DNA of 64,000 nt from NCBI RefSeq assembly GCF_030445035.2, contig NC_080680.1:115284228-115348227 (forward strand), written 5' to 3'. This DNA is from Dasypus novemcinctus. Lineage: Eukaryota; Chordata; Mammalia; Cingulata; Dasypodidae. The position numbers were made by a program, and so were the translations under genes. The notes below the pieces were generated by a model. That model did no database searches and was not told the DNA's origin. It saw only the letters and a program-made list of their open reading frames with translations. Below, in pieces: positions 37,001 through 47,395 of the stretch (positions are counted from its first letter, which is position 1; each line of letters opens with the position of its first letter).

Positions 37001-38865
37001 AGGAAAGAAGAGAAGTTAAGTGACTTTTCAAGGTAATGAAGCTAGCAAATGGATTGGGCAAGATTCGAACTCAAAACCCTCAGATTCCAAATCCCATGTT
37101 CTTTCCACTAGACCACGCTATGTGTGTGAAGATCAGTGCGGTATGGCTGAAGACCAGGCAGGTAGGTGCAGGGAGAAAAGAAGGGACTCTGTTTATGCAT
37201 CTTTCTCATGAGGGACGGTCTTGATTGTGCAGTAAGACCACAAGGCAAACAACTCATTCTGTTTTAAGAAGCAGGGTAAATGTAAATATAAATCCACGCT
37301 CACTTATTATTTTAAAAGGGTAAAAAGTATGCACAAAATAATGACCTGGTTTGTTTCATGCCTCAGGCTCTGAATATGAGCCAGCGCCTGGCTGTTGACC
37401 TTAATATAGACACCCCTGGAATTTTCCTGGGGTCTGTGCAATGGGGAATGCTGGGAGTGGGGTCCAACCAGGACAGGGAGAGGAGGCAGTGCAGAAACTC
37501 TGGGCAAAGAAATTCAGCTCTGCCAAATATCAATATAAAAAGACCTCCTGTGACATTACCAGAGATGCTGAGGCTTTCCAAATGGACTGGGACTTTTTGC
37601 ATTGAATCTGCATGACCTTCTCAGCTAACACATGTAGTCTTAATCAGAAATTTTGACTCAGCTGGATTTGACTAAGATCAGATAAATAGGGGGAGCTGTT
37701 CTTTGTGCACTGATATTTCAATGGCATATCAATAACCTGGTAAAAGGCAAATCTTACATTTATGCTCTTCAGTTGTTATTCACTGCACATAAAGATGACA
37801 TCTAACTTTCTCAGGAGCTAGATGAGGCTTTGATGGCACCATCTCTCATCACTTCTTGCCTCATACTTTACAATGCAAATTACTTAGCGGTTACGCCCCC
37901 TCTAAGCACAGACACCCCTCCTCCCCTATTGCTAGTTCACACCTCTGTGCTCAAGCACATGCCAGGTTCTCTCTGCGGAACTTCTCTCCTAGTCCTTCTG
38001 GCCAGGTGATATCAGTGCAGGATTTGGAAGAACAGATCCTTTTCATAACTCACCTTGTTCCCTGATCCCACTCGCTCCTGGGAAAAATTATGTGCCTCTC
38101 TCCCTCCCCCTGCTTCTACACATTGCACACACCTGTCCACTCTCCATCCAGAGAGGAGAGCTAGCACATAATAGCTGCACAGCGAGGCAGAGGAACCAAC
38201 TGCTCTAAGATGCCACAGAATCTTTTTGCTTGATCTTCCTGGAATCTTCTATGAGAGCTCAGAGTTGGATTCTCATTATTTCCCTTAAAGAACCACAAAA
38301 AATAAGTTCCCCAAACAAAGGGTTCAGTAAATCCTTCCAGAGGAAATCCAAACGTTGATCATGTTTCCAGTGAGCATAAAAGAGAAACATTTGTTCTAAG
38401 AAACTTATGAAATAATTGAAAGACAATATCCTGCAAATATACATAGAATCTACCTGATAGCTTAGTGAAAAGAAGATACAAATATAAAATCTTATATTCC
38501 CCCAAGATACCTAGGATTCTGGGCATTTTAATCTTTGCTCTTAGAATTCCAACCCTTAAAATGCAGCATTTTAGGTCCAATAGGGAAAAACACTTCCAAT
38601 TTTAGGAGCTCGGTTTGCTGATTATTACTCTCAACCAGCAGGTGTCGCCAGAGACAGACATTTGCTACAGCTTCCTTCTCAAGAACAATCACCAAAAATC
38701 CTCCTCCACCAGGAATTCTTGCCTTCTCCTCAGGACCCCTCCCCTTGCGGGAAGCTTCAGTGGGACAGCCAGTACAGATGCCCATAGTTAAATTTATTGT
38801 ACAGCAGAATCATCGGTGGAAAGGAGGAAGGGTGGCCACAGGAGTTGCTGAAGACAGGGAGGGGG
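34080..38865. other. Low-repeat intronic stretch
   Basis: The least repeat-dense part of the intron. MIR at about 34,690-34,880 (sense) and 36,865-37,125 (antisense: GGGCAAGATTCGAACTCAA). An L2-like piece lies at about 37,930-38,110. A C-run lies at 35,397-35,408. A candidate plus-strand exon is listed separately. No minus-strand SLC44A1 exon is recognised. Confidence 0.45.
35611..35706 (+). other. Candidate spliced exon, antisense to SLC44A1
   Basis: A strong acceptor (CTTTCTCTCCTCCTGCCTGT then GCAG) precedes a 96-bp segment that ends AGAAG at a strong donor GTAGGT. Frame 2 is open through it. A second strong donor (GAGAAG then GTGAGT) lies at 36,252, and the reading phase could join. No protein family was recognised, so a noncoding RNA exon or a chance arrangement is as likely. 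Confidence 0.2.
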
Positions 38866-38869
38866 AAAA

Positions 38870-39205
38870 AGTGGTGTTGATATGGGAGCAGTTTTGGGAC
38901 TCAGAGTTGTCCTGAGTGCAATTGCAGGGACAGATGCAGGACATTATATATCCTGCCATAACCTACTGAATGGGCTGGGAGAGAGAGTAAACTACAATGT
39001 AAACTATAATCCATGCTGTGGAGCAGTGCTTCAAAATGTACTCACCAAATGCAATGAATGGACCACACTAATAAGAGAAGTTATTGATATGGGAGGAGTG
39101 GGGGGGTGTGGGGAATAGGATCTATGGGAACCTCTTACATTTTTTAATGTAACATTTTGTGTCATCTATGTATCTTCAAGAAAGAAAAAAAATGATTTAA
39201 AAAAT
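38870..39205 (+). mobile_element. LINE 3' end (GTAAACTAT-type)
   Basis: Contains AACTACAATGTAAACTATAA, a G-rich stretch GGAGTGGGGGGGTGTGG, then ACATTTTTTAATGTAACATT and an A-rich tail. The same 3' end recurs at 50.84-50.99 and 53.13-53.64 kb, so it is a lineage-specific L1-like family distinct from the 5.5 and 45.5 kb pair. Confidence 0.65.
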
Positions 39206-39345
39206 GCAGATTCCCGGACTGTGACTGCAGATTCTGATTCAGTAGCTCTGGAGTGGGCTGGAACAATTCACATTTTAAATATAGCCCTCTAACCCCATAT
39301 GCCATTGGGATGCCCTTGATCCAAAGACCACACTTTGAGAAAGGC
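39206..39345 (+). mobile_element. MER5-like MITE fragment
   Basis: Diverged hAT-Charlie remnant: ATGCAGATTCCCGGAC, GATTCTGATTCAGTAGCTC, and end AGACCACACTTTGAGAAAGG. Confidence 0.5.
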
Positions 39346-40139
39346 AGACTTGCACTCTAGGAAGACTATACAATATGATTTCATAATCAGACTCTAACCT
39401 TGACTCGGACACAGTCGGGCTGGAAAGGGACTTGTTTGTTCATTCATTCAGCAAACATCAGTTAAGTGCCTACAGCCTCCCAGCCACTACCAGGGACCTT
39501 CACAAAGTCATGCAGCTCATCCTTCTATCTCAGGCTTGAGACCCCATCGAGGGATCAGTCCCAGAATCCAGTAAACACTCCACCTTTCCTGGTTTATATC
39601 CACTCCACCAAAGAACCTGGCTTCTACCACAAGAGAAAAAAGTCCTCCTTTCCCAAAAAGAACATTCTTAGACTTACAGAAATTCTACCAATATACTGTT
39701 CCCTAAGGGCGAGTATTAGAATATCAACATTCTAATACTCTAGCTGGAATGAATCTTATTAAAATGGCTTTAAAACACAGGCAAAAATAATAAATCTATT
39801 AGTATTTGAACATCAAAATGCTGCTGAGTTATTCTGAGTGAGTTACTGCCATGTTAACTTTGTAAACCCAAGAAAAATAAAAATCTCAGTAGTGAAAACC
39901 TGGGATAGATTATATCGCTACAAATAAACACAAGCTAAAATTCCACAAGAAACTTAACATTGCCATGTTATGGTTACCAGGGGGATTGAAGGAGAATGCA
40001 TTCTTATAAACTGTCATGAAAATCATGCATTCCAATGCAGACTACAGAAAAGGAAAAAAAAAACAAAAACCACCACCATCTGTTCAGACCAAAACTTAAC
40101 CATGCCCTGAGCCTACCAATTTTTCTCTCCACCATTAGA
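39346..40139. other. Intronic, nothing firm
   Basis: A MIR- or L2-like start at about 39,430 (TTCATTCATTCAGCAAACAT) followed by unassigned sequence. Confidence 0.35.
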
Positions 40140-41330
40140 AGATTTTTTTGGTATTAGAATGGACAAAGGTTATTGAATTCAGCCTTTCACCCTGTAATCA
40201 ATATTGCTTCATAACATCCCAGCTGCCAAAGTGCCAGCCTGCCTCTGCATGCATTCCTGCAGGCTCAAGGGGTTCATTTCTTCCACTGCAGCTTTATTAC
40301 ATCTTGGAGCTATTCCCATTTTTAGGAAGTTCTTCCTTACATCCTGTCTGATAAACAGGAAAAGCCAGTGGTTCCACAAGGGAGCCTTTTCCACTGAGTA
40401 GCTACCATAATGCCTGGGTTCGAAGTCCATCTCAGCTGCATTTAATAGAAATCTGTTATGGAGGCTTAAACAAGGAAAGTGTTACTTCCTGTGTAACAAG
40501 AAGTCCAGAAGTCAGCGAGCCCAAGTCTGGAGAAGCCATGCGAGGATGCTCTCCAGGAACCAGTCTCCTCTTCCTGCACTCGCGTGAGGTTTTGTCATGC
40601 TTTTAAGATTATTGCTGTGCCTCCAGGATTGCATCTGCATTCCAGACAGGCTGAAGGAGAAAACAGGAGGATGGGGCAGCGCCTACATCAGGAAGGCAAC
40701 GCTTTCTTGGAAATTCCCATTAGACTTCAGCTTATGTCTCATTGGCCAGAACTGTGTTCAGTGGCCACCTCAAGCTTCAGGGAAGTATGGGAAGGTGAGT
40801 ATTTTAGTTGGGCACAATGTTGACCAGAACGACACCTGGCTTAGAACTCATGAGGAAAGCAGCAGAACAGATATTGGGTAGGGCAATTAGCAGGCACTGC
40901 AACCACCTGAGTGTAGTGGGTGATTATTATAGATTGACTAATGAAAGGGAAATCTGTCTTTCCAACCATTGGAACGCTTTAGCAGCTCATGACAAGAGTA
41001 CAGAAACTCTTTTTTTCCATAACATCCCTTCAGATATTTGAAAATTGTGATCATTTCTTTTCCTTTTCCCCACCCCAAGATGTCTGTTTTCCAAATGAAA
41101 TAACTCCAACCTTCCCATCACTAGATGGAAAAATTGTCTTTGAACACACTCCCATTTGTTTCTATTCCAAGTGTGGGTTGATCTGTACAAAGTAATACAG
41201 CATTCCCCCCTTCCTCCTGCTGGATGCTGTGCTAGTAACAGTCTAAAATCCCCTGATCTGAAATAGCCCCCTGTCAGTTCTTACAGAATGTCCCTCAAAC
41301 TCAGATGCTGGTGGGGAAAGGCTAGATGCA
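40140..41330. repeat. CR1/L3-like remnants around another old repeat
   Basis: 40,140-40,400 (AGGAAGTTCTTCCTTACATC) and 40,990-41,330 (ATCCCTTCAGATATTTGAAA, CCAAATGAAATAACTCCAAC) resemble parts of an ancient CR1/L3 LINE. Between them, 40,440-40,905 (GCATCTGCATTCCAGACAGG, TCTCATTGGCCAGAACTGTG) is another old mammalian repeat of uncertain family. Confidence 0.45.
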
Positions 41331-42819
41331 TATGTCACTGAGCACCCACCCTGGAACAGGCATCAGCCACCTCCTTTAGAAGATGCGTTCCATTCCGAAG
41401 ACCCTCAAGCCATATCAACCTCACTGGTCTGTGGCAAGACTGGTTATGTGGACCCAAGGAAGCACTAAACTTTATGCTGCCGTATTTAGTCTATTGCTCC
41501 TCAGTGCAGTCGCCCAAGGAACTACATATGACCAGTCTTTTATCTTTCTAAATCACTTAAAATATGAAATACCTTTGGTATTAGTGTTGTTCAACTCTAA
41601 CAGAAAACCCCAAATAAAAAAGTTTATTCAAAAATCTGGAGGTAGTCAGCCTAGAGTTGCCATTGTATCTGAATTCCTGACAGCAAAAAAGAAATGAAGG
41701 AAGGGGCAATGACCCTCCGTTTCAATACATGTTCTGGTAGTTGTGTCATTTCTACTTACATCCCACTGGCAAGAATTGAGTGACATGGTCACAGTTCAGC
41801 TGCAAGGCTGGGAGATGTCAACTTTGTTCAGGGCTTTATGTCCATTTGAAAATCAGGTGACAGGTACTACCAAAGATTGAGAGAAAGGATATGGGGGGAT
41901 AACTCGACTTTACCAAGTCAGTGGTAAAATCTTAAACAGTTCAAGACTAAGGGAAGAGAACAATGGTACGAGTTAATATTTATTGAGCTTTTACAATGTG
42001 CCACGCACTGCTCTATGCACTTTAACCATCACAAAGACTCTCTAAGGTGAGCACTGTTATTACCCTATTACATAGTTGGGGAACAGAAGTCCAGGGAGGT
42101 TGTAGACCAAGGTCATGTTAGGGGGATAGCCATGTTTGAATCAGAGCCCAGGCTCCTAACTAACCACCACAGTGTACCGCCTTTGGGCAATGTGAGAGAT
42201 AGAAACTTCTATCTCATTTTAGGAACTGTTATACTGGAATTTTTTACTACTCACATCTAAAGTCTACCTCTTCTCCTGGAGTCTTCTAGTGGGTTGAAAT
42301 TAATTAGCAAGCCTTAGCCTTGGTCCTTCAATCCATGACTTTCCCAGTTGGCTTGGCTCCTAAAAGCCTTGCCCTTTATAATCAGGAAAAACAGGGTCAG
42401 ACTCCAGAATCAGCCTTGGGATAAAAAAGAATGAGCAATCTGACCTAAAAGGGAGGAGCACGTGTGGCAGCCCAGTGTACCTATCACAGTGTAGAGGGTG
42501 GACTTGGAAAACTGCAGGGGCTTGGTGCAAGACAGACCTCAGAAGGAAGCCTCAGTCTGCCATTTGCCACTGGTCAAACTCCTCAGCCTCTCTGCCTCTC
42601 AATTTCCTCATATAAGACCTATTTGCACATTTGTTGTGATGATTAAAATATACACACACACTTGAAACCACATAGCACAGAATCTGGCACTGGCATGCAC
42701 TCATTGCTTTATTATTCTGATGACAGTGAAACTCCCACCCACAGCTCAAGCTCCAGGCTCTGCGAAGGAGAAAGGAATGTGAAAACTTGAAGGTAGAAAG
42801 AGGGTGTGGCAAACTCATT
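41331..42819. other. Intronic with one MIR
   Basis: Antisense MIR at about 41,955-42,185 (TTATTGAGCTTTTACAATGTG, CCCAGGCTCC). A small plus-strand frame at 41,383-41,697 has a hydrophobic patch but no other support. Confidence 0.45.
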
Positions 42820-43037
42820 AATTTTTTTTTTTTTTTTAGATACCAGGGTCTGGGGGTTGAACCTGGGACCTCGTATGTGGGAAGCCGGCCTTCAACCACT
42901 GAGCCACGTCAGCTCCCCTGAGTTGGTTTTTTCATTTGTTTTGTTTGTTGTTGTTTAGGAGGTACCAGGAACTGAACCCGGGACCTCCCATGTGGAAACA
43001 GGCTGTCAACCACTTGAGCCATATCTGCTCGCCTAAA
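42820..43037 (-). mobile_element. DAS-related SINE, two tRNA-like monomers
   Basis: Two antisense monomers (42,840-42,920 and 42,957-43,037), each with an inverted B box (GGGTTGAACCTGGGACC; GAACTGAACCCGGGACC) and an end like CACTGAGCCACGTCAGC. A T-tract precedes them. Confidence 0.8.
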
Positions 43038-43424
43038 TTCTTTTTCATATTCTTTGATTTCTGAAATCTATCCAAAGTACTAAATTCAAATGAAGCAAAA
43101 ACATAGCTACTAGATGTTCACTGCTCTCTCTTAATAGTTAAAACCTAAAAGCCTCCTACACATCCACACTGGGGGAGGAAGAAGGTCTTAGTGCACAGAG
43201 CACAGCAGCTCAGTGGATCTATGGGAAGCCACTTAAGAGCGATGGAGCCCTTGTAGCAGGATGGAGACACATTTAGGATGTAATGTAAATGAAAAAGAGA
43301 AGGCATGGGTGACATGATAAAATAAAAACAGTTGGTAAAAGCATGTGTGTGAGGGGAGTAATTTTTCCTTCAATGTCTTCAGACTGTCTTTTTAAAAAAA
43401 TCCATTTAGCAAAGTATTTCACAG

Positions 43425-43911
43425 GGGAGGGGATGTGTCTCAAGTGATTGGGCTCCAGTCTTCCTTATGGTAGGTCCAGGTTTGATTCCCAGGGCCTCCT
43501 GGTGAAGGTAAGTTGGCCTGCATGGTGAGCTGGTATGAGCGGAGAGCCGGCTCATGCAGAGAGCTGGCTTGCACGGTGAACTGGACCGAGTGGTGTGCTG
43601 GATGAAGGAATGGCAAGAGTGCCGGCTCGCATGGCAAGTTGGCCTGAGCAGAGAGCTGGCAAAGCAAGATGACACGACAAAAAGAGACAGAGGAGAGATG
43701 ATAAGAGATGCAGCAGACCAGGGAGCTGAGGTGGTGCAAGAGATTGAGCACCTCTCTCCCATTCCAGAAGGTTCCAGGATCAGTTCCTGGAGCCGCCTAA
43801 AGGGAAGTCAAGCAGACACAGAAGACTGCACATGAATAGATACAGAGAGCAGACAATAGAGGGAAAGGGTGGAGAAATAAAGAAATAAATCTTAAAAATG
43901 ACGACAACAAC
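43425..43911 (+). mobile_element. DAS SINE, long dimeric form
   Basis: The head (GGGATGTGTCTCAAGTGATT) and a second tRNA-like unit (GATTGAGCACCTCTCTCCC) are separated by repeats of GAGCTGGC/GAGCCGGC. Tail AAATAAATCTTAAA. Target duplication AAAGTATTTCACAG (43,411-43,424) / AAAGTATTCCACAG (43,912-43,925). Confidence 0.9.
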
Positions 43912-44929
43912 AAAGTATTCCACAGTGCTTTAGGGTAGAAAGTCCATTTTTGGTATTTTTAATAATAGCTAACACAGCAAGCACATCTAATGCCCAGATC
44001 TGGTTTTCTTAATCAGTCCCCATTAAATGCAACCAGGACACCTTGGAGAAACGGCTGATTTTAGGGCTGAGACAGGGAAAGCACAAGAGGAGCCTGGAAC
44101 ACCTGGATAAGCCAGTAAGCTAGGAAGTACTCAAAGAATGATGGGGAGAGGTCAAAAGGACACAGGAGCCAGCACAGATGGGCTCTTATGGACCAATCTG
44201 ACAGATTTAGACATAAACATAAATGATAGCGGCAGAATAAAATAAGAACCCATGTTTCCATATTGATATAAATAAACAGATAAGTAAATAAATGGGGGAG
44301 AAGAGAAAGCTCTTCTTCACCATAGAACACCAACTAATAAATGTAGAAGAAATGATGGAATTAGAAAATCACCATTAGGCAAAAACCACAGTAATAATTG
44401 TTTTGGAAGAAGTCTCATCAGTGGAACTAAAGAAACAGGAGTTTTACAGTCTCAAAATAACTCCCCATAAGAAACTTAGTTATAAAGTGAGGAAGAGTAA
44501 ATTTATAATGTAGAAACCTGGAAGAACTGCCTTAACCAAATGAACAACATTGACATCACCAAGTAGGTATCATGCACCTCCTGATATGGTGCACTGGAAA
44601 GGACACTATAGGACTCGTGAGGCATTCCTGCCAAAAATGTATAATCTGAATCTAATCATAAGGAGTCATAAGACAACCCTAAAAATGATGAACATTCTAT
44701 AAAACGAATGGCCTGAACTCTTCAAAACTGTCAAGATCAGAAAAGACAAAGACAGACTGAGAAATTATTCCAAATTAAGAATACTTAAGAGACATGAAAA
44801 TGCAATGCAATGTGTGAACCTGAATGGGAAACTTGACCAGAAAAATATTTTTCTTTTCCCATAAAGAATATTAGTGAGACAACTAGCAAATTCAAAGAGG
44901 GTCTGTGGAGATGGTATAAATATAAATAG

Positions 44930-45352
44930 AGGGAAACAGATTTGGTTCAAGTGATAGAGCGTCTGCCTACCACATAGGAGGTCCAGGGTTCAAACCCAGG
45001 GCCTCCTGACCTATGTGGTGAGCTGGCCTATCCACCGTGCTGATGTGCACAAGGAGTGCTGTGCCACACCGGGGTGTCCCCCGAGTAGAGGAGCCCTATG
45101 CACGAGGAGTGCACCCTATAAGGAGAGCAGCCCCACACAAATAATAAGTGTAGCCTGCCCAGGAGTGGTATCGCACACATGGAGAGCTGACGCAGCAAGA
45201 TGACGCAACAAAAAGAGACACAGAATCCTGGTGCCGCTGACAAACAGACACAAAAGAACACACAGCGAATGGACACAGAGCGTAGACAACAGGGGTGAGG
45301 AGGGCGGGAAGGGGGGAGAAATAAAAAAATAAATACATCTTTTAAAAAAAGA
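44930..45352 (+). mobile_element. DAS SINE, full-length
   Basis: B box GGGTTCAAACCCAGG, body GTGGTGAGCTGGCC, tail AAATAAATACATC-T-A. Flanks TATAAATAG / TATATATAG are a probable duplication. Confidence 0.88.
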
Positions 45353-45487
45353 TATATATATAGATATGCATATGCCTATGCATATACATTTACATTTATT
45401 CAGAGACAGAAATAGAAAATTATAAAGCAAATGTAGTAAAATATTAACATTTGGGAAATCTAGATGAGAGGTATATAGTAATTCTTT

Positions 45488-47320
45488 TTTTTTTTAATAT
45501 TTATTTATTATTATTATTATTTTTTTTTAAATTACATTAAAAAAAATATATGAGGTCCCATTCAACCCCACCGCCCCCGCCCCCCACTCCCCCCACAGCA
45601 ACACTCTCTCCCATCATCGTGATACATCCATTGCACCTGGTAAGTTCATCTCTGAGCATCACTGCACCCCATAGTCAATGGTTCACATCATAGCCCAGAC
45701 TCTCTCACGTTCCATCCAGTGGGCCCTGGGGGGATCTACAGTGTCCCGTAATTGTCCATGAAGCACTATCCAGGACAACTCCACGTCCCGAAAACGCCTC
45801 CACATCTCATCTCTTCCTCCCGTTCCCCACACCCAGCAGCCCCCATGGCTACCGTTCCCACACCCATTCCACATTTTCTCTGTGGACATTGGATTGGTTG
45901 TGTCCATTGCACACCTATGTCAAGTGAGGGCTTAGATTCCACATGGGTACTGGATGCACTCTTCCCGCTTCTAGTTGTAGACACTCTAGGCTTCATGTTG
46001 TGGTGGTTGACCTTCTTCAACTCCATGTTAGCTGAGTGGAGTAAGTCCAATAAGTCAAAGTGTAGGAGCTGAAGTCTGTTGAGGCTCTGGGCCTGGGTGT
46101 CATATTATCAGTCCAGAGATTCAAATCCCCTACATATATCTTAAACCCAGCACCAACTACAATTCCAATAAAGTAGCATGCAAGTCTTGTGAAAAGAGAT
46201 CCCCTCTGAGTCCACTTCCATCATGCAGAAACACCAGCTCCAAAGAAGGGCCATCTGTCATGGCAGTGAACCCCTTCTGCCATGACCATAGAACCCGTGG
46301 GTCTCTTTATCCCTCAAAAGAACCAATACCTGGAGTTGTATCTACCTTATCTGTCTCTTAGACTCTGTTCAGTTGTACATAGGGGTATTCCTTCTGACAA
46401 CCTCCAGACTCTTTTTTAGAGACTCACAGCCTTATAATCTCATTTCTCCTTTCCATTTCCCCCTTACATTAGGTCAAACCGCTTCCCGAAGTCATGTTAT
46501 TATATGTAGATAGGTGTCCCCTGCTCCCACCCTGCCTTTCGCTTCCTTATACTTTGCCCGCCTGTTCCTCGTAACCTCCCTGTATTATGGCCCTTCTCAG
46601 CAGCAGTTTGTGCTGCTGCCTCCCTCTGCCCCTCCTCCCAGCCACTGTTATCTTCCCCCTCCCAGCCGATCGCTGTTCTCCCCGCCTCATTTCAACCGCC
46701 CTCATCCCGTATCCTCCCCGGCACAACCTCGGAAACAACCCCCTCTGCCATCAATGGCTTACGTCATAAACCGCAGGTCCGCCCTTGCCTCTGCAGCCAA
46801 TCCTCAGCTGCCCCGCGGACATGCCCCTCCCACAACCTCCCCGCCTCCATGACACTATAAAACCCCATGTACTTCCCGAATAAAATCAGACCTGCGCATA
46901 GACCTCGTCTCCGTGGTTCTTCTTCCATCGAACCGCGCGTCCCCCAAGCCTTGAGCCGCCCGCTGCCGCCCCGGTCCGGCCGTGGCGTAGGCCCGATCCC
47001 CGGCAGCGACTCGCCTGCAGCAACCTGCCTGCAGTGCAGCAGCGGAGGCCAACAGATAGGTATATTCTGCTGTTCCGCATTGAATCTTTAATTCAAGGTC
47101 ATTTTCTAGTTGCTTCTTCAGCTGGTATGTGGTAGTGATCCCTCGGTGCCAGGGAGGCTCATCCCCGGGTGTCGTGTCCCACGCTGGGGGGAATGCATCA
47201 CATCTACACGCTGAGTTTGGCTGTGAGAGTGGCCACTTTTGAGTAACATGAAGGCTGTCAGGAGGAAACCCCCAGGCACAATGCTACTCTAGGCCTTGTT
47301 CTTATTGCAGGTGCATAGGC
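45488..47320 (-). mobile_element. Recent lineage-specific LINE insertion
   Basis: Antisense, with the T-rich tail at 45,488-45,530 and the 5'-truncated end at 47,320. Perfect 12-bp duplication TAGTAATTCTTT at 45,476-45,487 and 47,321-47,332. Without the solo LTR inside it is about 1.29 kb, lacks a long ORF and is homologous to 5,493-6,136 over its 3' part. A long L1 3' UTR is the likely identity. Confidence 0.8.
46515..47054 (+). mobile_element. CpG-rich solo LTR, class II-like, 6-bp duplication
   Basis: 540 bp, TGTCCCCTGCTCCC ... GGAGGCCAACA, between identical hexamers GATAGG (46,509-46,514 and 47,055-47,060). The U3-like part is pyrimidine-rich, with a CRE-like TTACGTCAT (46,759-46,767) and a CCAAT (46,797-46,801). 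TATA is CTATAAAA at 46,855-46,862, followed by the poly(A) signal AATAAA at 46,879-46,884. After that comes a CG-rich R/U5-like stretch (about 46,910-47,040). No viral genes are present, so it is a recombined solo LTR. Six-base duplications suggest a class II (beta-like) element, whereas the other LTRs here have 5-bp ones. Retained CpGs and exact duplications indicate youth. Confidence 0.85.
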
Positions 47321-47395
47321 TAGTAATTCTTTATACTCCTTTTCATATTTTCTGTAGGTCTAAAATTATTTCAAAATAAAAAGCTAAAAAACAAA

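Larger units (their letters stand above)
44040..47395 (+). mobile_element. Old L1 3' UTR, interrupted by a SINE and a LINE
   Basis: The pieces 44,040-44,928, 45,354-45,487 and 47,321-47,395 together give an old L1M 3' UTR order: CTCCTGATATGGTGCACTGG, AAAGCAAATGTAGTAAAATA, then AATTATTTCAAAATAAAAAG and the A-tail. Confidence 0.6.

Noticed and set aside
41383..41697. 104-codon frame with a hydrophobic stretch resembling a signal peptide
   Set aside because: No splice or promoter context and no family resemblance; the hydrophobic patch is short.
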